From assembly GCA_964371615.1 (NCBI GenBank), contig CAYJMS010000005.1:186001-250000 (forward strand): a stretch of 64,000 bases of DNA. Direction: 5' to 3'. Made by a program: the position numbers and the translations under genes. The DNA is from SpSt-333 sp964371615. GTDB taxonomy: Bacteria > Bacteroidota > Ignavibacteria > UBA10030 > UBA8401. Within the stretch, counting starts at the first letter, position 1. Every line of letters begins with the position of its first letter. This document shows, one piece after another, positions 9,046-17,843 of this stretch. Below the pieces are notes generated by a model. It made no database searches, was not told the origin of the DNA, and saw nothing but the letters and a program-made list of their open reading frames with translations.

Positions 9046-9330
9046 ATGAAAAGCATTGTCATTCTGTTGACGACATTGGTAATCATTTCCGGATGTTCGG
9101 TACGGCCGGTTGCAATGAAAACAGACCGTAAGTATTTTGCCCCCGTAAGAACTACGGCACAGGCGAAAACGATCACGACGCAAAAAACAACCAGAGTCGT
9201 CACTCTACTCAATGCCGAGAAAGAGATCGCTGCAAAAAATGTCACGATTGAAGTTTTAAAAAGAGAGAACAAACGCTTACGTGACAGAGTTGCGAAATTG
9301 GAGCAACGTCTGGCGATCACCAATTCTTGA
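9046..9330 (+). CDS. Small coiled-coil lipoprotein
   Basis: 94 residues from ATG 9046; the TTG at 9043 is in frame but the adjacent ATG is preferred. The N-terminal hydrophobic segment MKSIVILLTTLVIISGC ends in a lipobox, so Cys17 should be lipidated. The middle is Thr/Lys-rich and the C-terminal half (about 55-90, LNAEKEIAAKNVTIEVLKRENKRLRDRVAKLEQRL in register) has heptads typical of a short coiled coil. This is the general plan of Lpp-like or trimeric outer-membrane spacer proteins, but no family is recognised. It has its own promoter-like sequence and stands alone before a gene-free stretch. Confidence 0.72.
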   Translation: MKSIVILLTTLVIISGCSVRPVAMKTDRKYFAPVRTTAQAKTITTQKTTRVVTLLNAEKEIAAKNVTIEVLKRENKRLRDRVAKLEQRLAITNS

Positions 9331-9677
9331 CAAACCAAAATGCATCTGATATTTTCCATTCCTCAGGGAATGGCGTGGAATTCCTTCCTCAAAATTAAAC
9401 TTCCTTCAACCATTCCTTGCCCAAACTGCCCTAAGTCCGTAATCTATAAGACTCCAAAGATTTAAGTATCGATGACGGTGTACCTGATATCTGAAAATTT
9501 AGAGACGTCGTTAATACCAAAAAAAGGATTGTGACAACCACTAGTATGTCTGACAATGTGATACACGACATAGGATTTTGTCGAAAAAACGATTTCTTAC
9601 CATCCAATTACACTGGTCGGATGTAAAAAGGGGAGTCACAAAACTATCTTCGGCCGGGGGGTAATCATACCGTACGA
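9331..9677. other. Gene-free stretch with one weak hairpin
   Basis: 347 bases without a credible gene. CCATTCC (9356-9362) and GGAATGG (9367-9373) form a 7-bp hairpin with a 4-base loop but no U-tract on either strand, a weak terminator candidate for the lipoprotein gene. No promoter of the TTG-N17-TAnnnT type was found in front of the kinase gene. Confidence 0.4.
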
Positions 9678-12047
9678 ATGTCAAAAAATAATGCGACGAC
9701 AGTACTTGTCGTAGATGACTCCCATAATAGACTTCTGATCCATTCGCTTATTCTGCAGAAGAGCGGATATGAAGTACTTCAGGCATCCGACGGCGCCGAA
9801 TGCTTTCACATACTGCAATCGCATAAACCCGACATCATTATTCTCGATGTAGTCCTCCCGGATATCAGCGGTATCGAAATTTGCCAACGCGTAAAATCCG
9901 CTGATGACACAAAAGATATCCTCATTCTGTTGGTATCAAGTCTTGAAGTTGAAAGCGAAGATCAAACTCGCGGCCTCGACGCCGGTGCCGACGGTTATGT
10001 GATTTTGCCGGTAAAAAACCACGAATTCATCTCCAGAGTCCGCGCGCTCGAGCGAATTAAAAAAAGCGAAGATGAACTGCGTGAATCACATGCGTTACTG
10101 GAATTGCACTCGGAAAAATTGGAACGGATCAACGCGGAATTGCAGAACGAAGTGGAACAGCATAAAAAGGCTGTCGAAGCACTGCGCTTATCGGAACAAT
10201 ATTCTCGCAGTATCATCAACTGTTCGCTTGATATGATCATCACCGTGGATACCGAACGAAAAATTGTGGAATTCAACAATTCCGCACAAAATATATTCGG
10301 GTATACATTGGATGAAGTTGTAGGGAAGAATATCAGCATGCTCTATGCTGATTCGGATGAAGGGAAAAAAATGCACTCCGTTACGCTGTATGACGGTAGT
10401 GTCACACGGGAAGTGCGTAATCGTCGCAAAAATGGAGAAGTCTTTACCAGCTATATAGCCGCATCCTCACTTCTCAACGAAAAAAATGAATTGCTCGGTC
10501 TTGTCGGGGTATCGCGGGACATCACAGAACAGAAAAAAGCAGAAGCGCTGCTGCACGAAAGTGAAAAACGATACCGGTTATTGTTTTCAGAATCGCCGTT
10601 AGGTATTGTCCATGTAGACCGGAATGGATGCTTGCTGGATGCCAATAAGGTTGTGCAAGAGATCTTTTCTCTCTCTGCCGATTTGAATCCGGCCACGAAC
10701 ATGGTGAATCTGATCGGCGACCATCCAATGGCACAGACACTTCGGGATGCATTGAAAGGAATTGAAGGATTCTTTGAAGGGGACTTTAAACCGGCAGGAT
10801 CACAAAAAAATTTTACGCTACGTCTCATTGCCCGTCCGTTGCAGTTGAAGGATCATACCGTAGAAAGTGTCATCTGTATTATAGAAGATATTACCGAACA
10901 ACGAATTACCCAACGTCAGCTGATTCAATCGCAAAAATTGGAAAGTCTCGGCACTTTGGCCGGTGGTATCGCCCATGATTTCAATAATCTGCTGGCGATG
11001 ATTCTTGGCAATGCGGAATTATTAAAACGGCATCTTGTCAACGATCCGAAGTCGAAAAAATATATCGAAAGTATTGTCGATGTTGCTCACCGCGGCAGCT
11101 CGATATCGAAACAGATGCTTCTCTTTTCGCATCAATCCGAGTTACGGATGCAGAATGTATCGGTTGCGCATATTATAGAAGATCTGAAAGTAATGCTTCA
11201 GCATTTTATTCCGAAGACGATAGCGATACAAACGTCGTATGACGGTGGAAATGGCAGTATCCTGTGCGATATCGGCCATATCAATCAGGTAATTCTCAAT
11301 CTTTGCATCAATGCCAAAGATGCCATGGGTGATCATGGAACACTGTTGATTGCCGAACGTACGGTCTCCGGATCAGAGGTAAGGAATCGATATGCAGACG
11401 CCAAAGAAGACCGCTATGTCGCATTGTCTGTCAGCGATACCGGCAGCGGGATCGATGATGTCAATGTGCAGAAAATATTCGATCCGTTTTTCACAACAAA
11501 AGAACGGGGTAAGGGAACCGGGCTCGGTCTATCTATTGTAGACGGGATCGTGCGAAGTCACAACGGTTTCATCGATGTCTATTCGAAAAAGGGAGAAGGA
11601 ACGACATTTACATTGTATTTTCCTGCAATGAGAGATGCGGTAGTTGAAGCGTCCGCAAAAGGCGTTAAAGAACATTTTTCCGGAAAGAAAATTCTCGTTG
11701 TCGATGATGAAGAGATATTGGTTAATATTTTAAAGGAATATCTCGAAGAGATCGGTTGTACCGTGATGACGGCAGTGGACGGCATGGAAGCGGTGAAAAT
11801 GTACCGGAAAAATACAGATACTGTCGATGCAGTGATTTCCGACTTGGGTATGCCGAATATGAATGGTGTTGAAATGTATACGGAAATGAAAAAAATCAAT
11901 CCTTTGGTTAAAGTGATCATTTCCTCCGGATACCTGGACCGCACCTTCCGGAACCAGATGAAAAATAACGGAATAGTTGATATTCTTAACAAGCCGTATA
12001 AGTTTGAAGAGATCGGTGATATCCTGGAACGAGTCTTTGTGCATTAA
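9678..12047 (+). CDS. Hybrid sensor histidine kinase (REC-PAS-PAS-HisKA-HATPase-REC)
   Basis: 789 residues, cytoplasmic, with no membrane segment. Order: receiver 1 (about 7-125, acceptor Asp57), coiled coil (about 130-170), PAS (about 172-292), PAS (about 297-410), histidine kinase (LAGGIAHDFNN, His433), ATPase (N box LCINAKDAM; G boxes DTGSGID and GKGTGLGLS), receiver 2 (about 672-785, SDLGMP, Asp722). Phosphate would pass from His433 to Asp722 and perhaps on to a separate partner. In receiver 1 the conserved Lys before Pro is replaced by Leu (VILPV), so its switching may be altered; receiver 2 keeps the Lys (NKPY). No response-regulator gene is adjacent, so the output is unknown. The ATG is preceded only by a distant G-rich run. 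Confidence 0.9.
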   Translation: MSKNNATTVLVVDDSHNRLLIHSLILQKSGYEVLQASDGAECFHILQSHKPDIIILDVVLPDISGIEICQRVKSADDTKDILILLVSSLEVESEDQTRGLDAGADGYVILPVKNHEFISRVRALERIKKSEDELRESHALLELHSEKLERINAELQNEVEQHKKAVEALRLSEQYSRSIINCSLDMIITVDTERKIVEFNNSAQNIFGYTLDEVVGKNISMLYADSDEGKKMHSVTLYDGSVTREVRNRRKNGEVFTSYIAASSLLNEKNELLGLVGVSRDITEQKKAEALLHESEKRYRLLFSESPLGIVHVDRNGCLLDANKVVQEIFSLSADLNPATNMVNLIGDHPMAQTLRDALKGIEGFFEGDFKPAGSQKNFTLRLIARPLQLKDHTVESVICIIEDITEQRITQRQLIQSQKLESLGTLAGGIAHDFNNLLAMILGNAELLKRHLVNDPKSKKYIESIVDVAHRGSSISKQMLLFSHQSELRMQNVSVAHIIEDLKVMLQHFIPKTIAIQTSYDGGNGSILCDIGHINQVILNLCINAKDAMGDHGTLLIAERTVSGSEVRNRYADAKEDRYVALSVSDTGSGIDDVNVQKIFDPFFTTKERGKGTGLGLSIVDGIVRSHNGFIDVYSKKGEGTTFTLYFPAMRDAVVEASAKGVKEHFSGKKILVVDDEEILVNILKEYLEEIGCTVMTAVDGMEAVKMYRKNTDTVDAVISDLGMPNMNGVEMYTEMKKINPLVKVIISSGYLDRTFRNQMKNNGIVDILNKPYKFEEIGDILERVFVH

Positions 12048-12119
12048 CATTGTATAATACTCCGGTCTCACGAGAAATATAGTCGATTGAATCCCTCCTC
12101 ATGCGCTCTCATTTTTTCA

Positions 12120-12148
12120 TTGTTTCGCTCCGAATAGATGGTTATATT
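12120..12148 (+). promoter_or_regulatory. Putative promoter of tRNA-Val
   Basis: TTGTTT (12120-12125), 17 bases, TATATT (12143-12148, continuing TAC). The mature tRNA starts 24 bases after the -10 element. Confidence 0.5.
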
Positions 12149-12171
12149 TACACCGTCGAATGAAAACACCA

Positions 12172-12246
12172 GGACTCTTAGCTCAGTTGGTTTAGAGCGC
12201 TTCCCTGACACGGAAGAGGTCAGTGGTTCGAATCCACTAGAGTCCA
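12172..12246 (+). tRNA. tRNA-Val (anticodon GAC)
   Basis: The 75-nt cloverleaf has a perfect 7-bp acceptor stem (GGACTCT with AGAGTCC), a D-arm with TAGCTCAGTTGG, an anticodon stem CTTCC/GGAAG around loop CTGACAC (anticodon GAC, reading GUC/GUU valine codons), and a T-arm AGTGG-TTCGAAT-CCACT. The discriminator is A at 12246. CCA is not encoded (CTG follows), so it must be added after transcription. Confidence 0.97.
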
Positions 12247-12361
12247 CTGCATTTCATCAATAGTTCCATCTGCATTTTTGAAGTTCCTAATCCAGGACGT
12301 TCACGCATGTTCAATGCATGTTCCGGCCTCTTCCACACCACCATCAGTATCAGGAATCAAT

Positions 12362-14551
12362 ATGAGACTTCTACGCCATAGTATGCTTTTTGTGATCTTC
12401 TTTGCTACGGCAATTGTTGCCGGCGGAAAAGAATTGACCATTCAGGACATCTGGGGCACGGCAAAGTTCAGCGGAGAAAGCATCCGGGGTTTTCACTGGA
12501 TGAACGATGGCAAATCGTACACGTTTCTGGAGGCCGATACCAGTAAAAAATCGACATCGATATATCGTTGTGAGATCGCTTCGCAAAAACGGACGTTGAT
12601 AGTAAAGAGTGAGGACCTGAAAGTCTCTGACTCAGATCCCGCATTTTCTTTTACAACTTATCAATGGTCGCCTGATGAGAAGAAAATCCTTTTCGTCTCG
12701 CGGCCTCCGACACGACAATATATGTCGCGACACACTCCGGCAGGGAATTTGTTTCTATTGGATATCCTGTCAAAACAATTCATTCGCGTCACCGATGCGG
12801 TTGTTCCGCAGTACAATCAAAAATTCTCTCCCAATGGTAACCACATTGCCTTTGTACGGCAAAATAATCTGTTTCTATATGACATCGCAACAAAAAACGA
12901 AAGACAGTTAACCTTTGATGGATCCGAAAATATTATTAATGGGAAATTTGATTGGGTGTATGAAGAGGAATTCGGCATTTCGGATGGATGGCGTTGGTCG
13001 CCCGATGGATCGAAGATCGCATTTTGGCAGATCGACCAAACACAGGTTCCGGAGTATACCATGACCGAATGGGACTCGGCTCATTTGCAATTGGTGACAA
13101 TGAAATATCCGAAACCGGGAGACAAGAATCCGGTTGCAAAAATAGGCGTTCTATCGGTGGCCGATGGAAACATTCACTGGGTGGTGACTGGAGACGATAC
13201 CGACATGTATCTGCCGCGGATGAATTGGGCCGGAGACAACAATACGCTGTGGGTGCAGCATCTCAACAGAGACCAAAACATGCTGAATGTCATCATGTAT
13301 GATTTGTCCCGTGACACATCGCGAACTGTCATCAGAGAAAAAAGCGATTCGTGGCTCGAAGTACACGACGATTTCCGCATTCTTAAAAATGGAGAAATGA
13401 TCTGGGCATCAGAAAGAGACGGATACAATCATCTCTATCGGTTCGATAAGAACGGAGAACTCAAAAATCAAATTACCAAAGGACAATGGGATGTTGAAAC
13501 GATGTACGGTGTGGATGAAAAGAAAGGGATAGTCTTTTATACATCGTCGGAAGTATCACCGATGGAGAGGCACATCCATTCGGTAACAATCGATGGAAAG
13601 AAAAAAATGAACTTAACACCGCAACCGGGAACCCATTCTGCAAATTTTTCTCCTACATTCGATCATTTTATCGGCAATTATTCACACAGCGGACAACCGA
13701 CACGGATCGCTGTCATTGCAAAAAATGGCAAGGAGCTCTTTCCTTTGGAGGATGCGGGAATCCCTGCCTTAAAGGAATATGATTTGCCTCTGGTCAAATA
13801 CTGTACTATTACGACCAGCGATGGTATGGATTTAAACGCCAGCATTATGCTGCCGGTCGACTTCGATTCAACCAGAAAATATCCTGTGTTGGTCTATACG
13901 TATGGGGGACCCGGCTCACAGGTGGTAAAGAATTCATGGGGAGGGTCAACGTATTTATGGCATGCTCTCTTGACACAGAAGGGGTATGTCATTTTTATGC
14001 TCGATAACCGTGGAACGGGATTGCGCGGAACGGCATTCAAAAAAATTACGTATAAAAATCTTGGCCGCTGGGAATCACACGACCAGATCGAAGGGGCCAA
14101 ATATCTTGGTTCATTGTCATATATTGATAAGAACAGAATCGGAATATGGGGGTGGAGTTACGGCGGTTACATGGCCAGCCACACAATTTTGGTGGGAGCC
14201 GACTATTTCAAAGCAGCCATTGCCGTTGCACCGGTAATTCACTGGAAATTTTACGACACAATATACACCGAACGATTTATGGGCACACCGGAAAATAATC
14301 CCGAGGGATATAAAAATAGCGCTCCATTGAACCATGCAGAGAAATTAAAGGGAAAGTACCTTCTTATTCACGGGACCAGCGACGATAATGTGCACTTCCA
14401 AAATGCTGTCACAATGGTTTCTGCACTTCAAAAAGCCAACAAACAGTTCGAAACAATGTTTTATCCGAATAAAAATCATGGCATTTCGGGTGGAAATACC
14501 CGGGTTCATCTGTATAACTTAATGACAAATTTTCTGTTGGAAAACCTGTAA
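12362..14551 (+). CDS. Dipeptidyl peptidase IV (S9B serine peptidase)
   Basis: 729 residues from ATG 12362 (AGGAA upstream). The longer frame from 12278 is unlikely because the export signal MRLLRHSMLFVIFFATAIVAGG starts here. An eight-bladed propeller (about 30-480) precedes an alpha/beta hydrolase domain (about 480-729). The triad is visible: Ser599 in GWSYGGY, Asp674 in HGTSDDNVHF, His706 in NKNHG. The propeller has the double-Glu segment (WVYEEEF) that binds the free N-terminus of substrates in DPP-IV. The enzyme cuts Xaa-Pro or Xaa-Ala dipeptides from peptide N-termini, probably in the periplasm as part of peptide feeding. It lies alone after the tRNA, followed by the thrS promoter. Confidence 0.93.
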   Translation: MRLLRHSMLFVIFFATAIVAGGKELTIQDIWGTAKFSGESIRGFHWMNDGKSYTFLEADTSKKSTSIYRCEIASQKRTLIVKSEDLKVSDSDPAFSFTTYQWSPDEKKILFVSRPPTRQYMSRHTPAGNLFLLDILSKQFIRVTDAVVPQYNQKFSPNGNHIAFVRQNNLFLYDIATKNERQLTFDGSENIINGKFDWVYEEEFGISDGWRWSPDGSKIAFWQIDQTQVPEYTMTEWDSAHLQLVTMKYPKPGDKNPVAKIGVLSVADGNIHWVVTGDDTDMYLPRMNWAGDNNTLWVQHLNRDQNMLNVIMYDLSRDTSRTVIREKSDSWLEVHDDFRILKNGEMIWASERDGYNHLYRFDKNGELKNQITKGQWDVETMYGVDEKKGIVFYTSSEVSPMERHIHSVTIDGKKKMNLTPQPGTHSANFSPTFDHFIGNYSHSGQPTRIAVIAKNGKELFPLEDAGIPALKEYDLPLVKYCTITTSDGMDLNASIMLPVDFDSTRKYPVLVYTYGGPGSQVVKNSWGGSTYLWHALLTQKGYVIFMLDNRGTGLRGTAFKKITYKNLGRWESHDQIEGAKYLGSLSYIDKNRIGIWGWSYGGYMASHTILVGADYFKAAIAVAPVIHWKFYDTIYTERFMGTPENNPEGYKNSAPLNHAEKLKGKYLLIHGTSDDNVHFQNAVTMVSALQKANKQFETMFYPNKNHGISGGNTRVHLYNLMTNFLLENL

Positions 14552-14554
14552 TTA

Positions 14555-14583
14555 TTGCATTTCGCAAGGTTTTTTGGTAAATT
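14555..14583 (+). promoter_or_regulatory. Putative promoter of the thrS-pheT operon
   Basis: TTGCAT (14555-14560), 17 bases, TAAATT (14578-14583, continuing TAC). It lies just after the peptidase stop codon and before the attenuator hairpin. Confidence 0.45.
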
Positions 14584-14611
14584 TACAATGCAAAATGGAT
14601 AAATCCCTTGG

Positions 14612-14646
14612 TCGGAGATTGCCGTTATTTTCTCCGATTTTTTTTT
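14612..14646 (+). terminator. Intrinsic terminator / attenuator in the thrS leader
   Basis: TCGGAGA (14612-14618) pairs with TCTCCGA (14631-14637), a 7-bp stem extendable by G-U pairs, and is followed at once by nine T. It ends 10 bases before the thrS ATG and lies downstream of the putative thrS promoter, so most likely it controls read-through into the operon. It could also end transcripts of the upstream peptidase gene. Confidence 0.65.
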
Positions 14647-14656
14647 ATTGAAATTC

Positions 14657-16600
14657 ATGAGTTCTGAACAAATTAAAATAACCTTTCCTGACGGAACTGT
14701 TAAGGAATTTGAATCCGGCATAACCGGTATGAAAATTGCCGAAGGAATCAGCCGGGGATTGGCGAAAAACGCACTGGCGATCTCCGTCAATGATGTGGTA
14801 TGGGATCTCAGCCGTCCGATTCGATCGGATGCGTCAATAAAAATTTTGACTTGGGAGAATGAAGAAGGGAAATCGACGTACTGGCATAGTTCGGCCCACC
14901 TCATGGCGGAAGCGATCGAGACGGTGTTTCCGGGTACCAAGTTTGGCATCGGACCTCCAATTGAAAATGGATTTTATTATGACATCGATATGGGCGATCA
15001 TTCGCTCACTGCCGATGATTTGAAAGTTTTGGAAGAGAGAATGATCGAATTCTCCAAACGCGATGTTCCGTTCGAACGGAACGAAGTATCGTGGGAGGAG
15101 GCGGTCGCATACTTTAAGAAAAAGGGAGATCCGTACAAACTCGAACTGCTCGATGAGTTTAAGGGACAACAGATCAGTATGTACCATCAGGGAAATTTTA
15201 CCGATCTATGTTATGGACCGCATATCCCTTCAACAGGAAAAATTAAAAGTATAAAATTACTCAGCATTGCGGGAGCGTACTGGCGCGGAAGTGAAAAGAA
15301 TAAAATGCTGCAGCGCATTTACGGTATTACATTCCCGTCAAAACAGGAATTGGACGATTATCTTTTCCGCCTGGAAGAAGCGAAGCGGCGCGATCACAGA
15401 AAACTGGGAGTCGAACTGGAATTGTTCATGCTGACGCCGAAGATTGGGGTTGGTCTTCCGGTATGGCTGCCCAAGGGAACGATCGTCCGAAGAAAGCTTG
15501 AAGAATTCATTAAAGAAGAATTGGTAAAACGAGGATATACGGAAGTGATCACACCGCACATCGGTAATCTGGATCTTTACCGGACCAGTGGACACTATCC
15601 CTATTACGCCGAATCCCAATTTGCTCCGATAAAAGTGGAAGATGAGGAGTATATTCTGAAACCGATGAATTGTCCTCATCATCATCAGATTTATTCCAGC
15701 AAACCGCGGTCGTATCGCGATCTTCCGGTACGGCTTGCCGAGTTCGGAACGGTGTACCGGTACGAGCAGTCGGGTGAATTGAGCGGATTGTCACGAGTGC
15801 GCGGCTTTACGCAGGACGATGCGCATATCTACTGCACGCATGATCAATTGAAAAGCGAACTCGAAAATGCCATTGAATTGACGCAGCTTGTTTTTAAAAC
15901 TTTTGATATGCCGGTAAAGACCCGGTTGTCCTTTCGTGATCCCAAAAAACCGGAAAAATATGCCGGTGCTCCCGAAATGTGGGATCAGGCGGAACGGGAA
16001 ATCAAAGAAGTTGCCGACGCTATCAAGTTGGATTACTTTGTCGGTATTGGCGAAGCGGCCTTCTATGGTCCGAAATATGATTTTATCGTGAAAGATGCAC
16101 TGGGAAGGCAATGGCAGCTTGGGACGGTGCAGGTTGATTATGTCATGCCGGAACGGTTCCAATTGGAATATGTCGGACCGGACGGACTGAAACATCGGCC
16201 CGTCATCATTCATAGGGCGCCGTTTGGATCAATGGAACGATTTCTCTCAATCCTGATCGAACATTATGCCGGCGAGTTTCCACTGTGGCTGACGCCGGTG
16301 CAGGCGGTCATTATGCCGATTACGGATGCGCACAATGACTATGCATACTCGGTATTCGAGCAACTTAAAAAAATCGGTTTCCGGGTTGAACTTGACCAGA
16401 GAAATGAGAAAATTGGATACAAAATACGGGAACATGAAGTGAAAAAGGTCCCGTATATGATCGTCATTGGAGAGAAGGAAAAACAGTCGAACACGGTCTC
16501 GGTACGACAGCACAAAAAAGGTGATCTTGGCGCAATGACGGTGGAAGCGATTATTTCGAAATTAACATCTGAAAATACCATTACCACAAAAACTACGTAG
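14657..16600 (+). CDS. thrS: Threonine--tRNA ligase
   Basis: 647 residues, normal for ThrRS. ATG 14657 is preferred over the in-frame TTG at 14648. A TGS domain (about 1-64) is followed by the editing domain with HSSAH (His77, His81), which clears mischarged Ser, then the class II catalytic core (KPMNCPHHH with zinc ligand Cys339; motif 2 with SGLSRVRGFTQDDAH) and the C-terminal anticodon-binding domain (about 545-640). It charges tRNA-Thr in the cytoplasm. It heads the operon thrS-infC-rpmI-rplT-pheS-pheT. There is no clear Shine-Dalgarno, and the U-tract of the leader terminator almost touches the start codon, so expression probably depends on transcript read-through. Confidence 0.98.
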   Translation: MSSEQIKITFPDGTVKEFESGITGMKIAEGISRGLAKNALAISVNDVVWDLSRPIRSDASIKILTWENEEGKSTYWHSSAHLMAEAIETVFPGTKFGIGPPIENGFYYDIDMGDHSLTADDLKVLEERMIEFSKRDVPFERNEVSWEEAVAYFKKKGDPYKLELLDEFKGQQISMYHQGNFTDLCYGPHIPSTGKIKSIKLLSIAGAYWRGSEKNKMLQRIYGITFPSKQELDDYLFRLEEAKRRDHRKLGVELELFMLTPKIGVGLPVWLPKGTIVRRKLEEFIKEELVKRGYTEVITPHIGNLDLYRTSGHYPYYAESQFAPIKVEDEEYILKPMNCPHHHQIYSSKPRSYRDLPVRLAEFGTVYRYEQSGELSGLSRVRGFTQDDAHIYCTHDQLKSELENAIELTQLVFKTFDMPVKTRLSFRDPKKPEKYAGAPEMWDQAEREIKEVADAIKLDYFVGIGEAAFYGPKYDFIVKDALGRQWQLGTVQVDYVMPERFQLEYVGPDGLKHRPVIIHRAPFGSMERFLSILIEHYAGEFPLWLTPVQAVIMPITDAHNDYAYSVFEQLKKIGFRVELDQRNEKIGYKIREHEVKKVPYMIVIGEKEKQSNTVSVRQHKKGDLGAMTVEAIISKLTSENTITTKTT

Positions 16601-16611
16601 GAGATACATCT

Positions 16612-17160
16612 ATTAAAGAAAAACGACCTCGCCTTAACGAGGAAATTCGCGGCGACCAGGTTCGCGTCATCGAAGATGGCGGTGGACAGGTCGGCATTAT
16701 GACCCCTCGGGAAGCTCACGCACTTGCGGTTCAACGGGGAAAAGATCTCATTGAAGTAGTTCCGAATGCCGTTCCGCCGGTCTGCAAGATCATGGATTTC
16801 GGCAAGTTCAAATATGAGATACAAAAAAAGGAAAAGCTGCAAAAGAAACATCAGCATGTATCACAATTAAAAGAACTCCGGTTTCATCCCAATACCGATA
16901 CGCATGATTTTGAGTTCAAGACAAAACATGCTTTGAAATTTCTGGAAGAGGGAGATAAGGTGAAAGCTACGGTGATCTTTAAAGGTCGTGAAGTCGCCTA
17001 TAAGGAACTGGGGGAGGTGCTGCTGAATAATCTGGCAGAACGGTTGTCGGCCGTCGCAAAAGTAGATCAGCCGTTGAAGATGGAAGGTCGTTTCATGGTA
17101 ATGATCTTTACGCCGGATAAATCGGCGAAACCGAAATCAGAAAAATCGAAACAAGAATAA
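16612..17160 (+). CDS. infC: Translation initiation factor IF-3, AUU start codon
   Basis: 182 residues when started at the ATT codon 16612, which follows AGGAG (16599-16603) with 8 bases spacing. Reading from there gives the usual IF-3 N-terminus (KEKRPRLNEEIRG, then VRVIEDGGGQVGIM). The first ATG in frame (16699) would cut off 29 residues of the N-domain. The rare AUU start is the known basis of infC autoregulation, because IF-3 rejects non-canonical starts. The N-domain (about 1-80) and the C-domain (about 90-172) both look complete, followed by a short Lys/Ser-rich tail. IF-3 binds the 30S subunit and checks start-codon pairing. The ribosome site overlaps the thrS stop codon. Confidence 0.96.
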   Translation: MKEKRPRLNEEIRGDQVRVIEDGGGQVGIMTPREAHALAVQRGKDLIEVVPNAVPPVCKIMDFGKFKYEIQKKEKLQKKHQHVSQLKELRFHPNTDTHDFEFKTKHALKFLEEGDKVKATVIFKGREVAYKELGEVLLNNLAERLSAVAKVDQPLKMEGRFMVMIFTPDKSAKPKSEKSKQE

Positions 17161-17179
17161 ATATCATAAGGATGTACAT

Positions 17180-17374
17180 ATGCCAAAAACAAAATCCCAC
17201 CGCGGTGCCCGAAAGACCTTTGGTGTTACCGGCACGGGAAAAATAAAACGACGCAAAATGAACCGCCGGCACATTCTGACGAGCAAAGCAAAAAAACGGA
17301 AGCGTCAGCTGCGGAAATCAACGTTGGTATCGAAAGCCGATGCGCCGAAAGTGCGCGAGATGCTGGCGTTATAG
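17180..17374 (+). CDS. rpmI: Large-subunit ribosomal protein bL35
   Basis: 64 residues, the usual size. It starts MPKTKSHRGARKTFGVTGTGKIKR and is strongly basic throughout, as expected for bL35, which is bound to 23S rRNA. AAGGA lies upstream of ATG 17180. It sits 19 bases after infC in the standard infC-rpmI-rplT order, so it is co-transcribed with its neighbours. Confidence 0.98.
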   Translation: MPKTKSHRGARKTFGVTGTGKIKRRKMNRRHILTSKAKKRKRQLRKSTLVSKADAPKVREMLAL

Positions 17375-17423
17375 TTTTTTTTAATTCACCGATCTATTCA
17401 TTTAAAAGGAGCCAAGCGCAACT

Positions 17424-17771
17424 ATGCCACGTTCGCAAAATAAAGTTGCCTCCCATCGCCGCCGCAAGCGCATCTTAGCGCAAGCGAAAGGTTACTGGGG
17501 CGCGAGAAGCAAAGTCCTTACGATCGCGAAACATCATATTGACAAAGGAATGCAATATGCATATCGCGACCGGAAGGCAAAGAAACGAACCTACCGTCAA
17601 TTATGGATCGCTCGTATCAACGCAGCGGCACGCATTCATGGTATCACGTATTCCAAATTGATCGCCGGTCTCAACAAAAAAGAGGTGTCGATCAATCGGA
17701 AGGTACTTGCTGAACTCGCAGTGCACAATCCGGACGCATTTGCCGAAATCGTCAATTTTGTCAAAGCGTAA
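17424..17771 (+). CDS. rplT: Large-subunit ribosomal protein bL20
   Basis: 115 residues, full length. It has the basic N-terminal extension MPRSQNKVASHRRRKRILAQAKGYWGARSK that threads into 23S rRNA, and the globular RNA-binding C-domain (about 60-115, ARINAAARIHGITYSKLI). bL20 acts early in 50S assembly and in several bacteria represses the infC-rpmI-rplT genes. AAAAGGAG precedes the ATG. A strong terminator hairpin follows directly. Confidence 0.98.
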   Translation: MPRSQNKVASHRRRKRILAQAKGYWGARSKVLTIAKHHIDKGMQYAYRDRKAKKRTYRQLWIARINAAARIHGITYSKLIAGLNKKEVSINRKVLAELAVHNPDAFAEIVNFVKA

Positions 17772-17776
17772 TTGTG

Positions 17777-17824
17777 ACTTCCCATCGCTGCGGTTTTTTG
17801 GACGCACGCGGTGGGAAGTTTTTT
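17777..17824 (+). terminator. Terminator between rplT and pheS
   Basis: ACTTCCCATCGC (17777-17788) pairs with GCGGTGGGAAGT (17808-17819), 12 bp with one G-U pair, followed by six T. It ends 19 bases before the pheS start, with no obvious new promoter in between, so it may act as an attenuator setting the ratio of ribosomal protein to PheRS synthesis. Confidence 0.75.
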
Positions 17825-17843
17825 ATTGTAGTATAGGACAGGT

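Noticed and set aside
14595..14651. 18-codon leader peptide in the thrS leader ending in a Phe-rich stretch, reminiscent of pheM
   Set aside because: The Phe codons are simply the U-tract of the terminator, they lie after the hairpin and so could not control it, and there is no ribosome-binding site.
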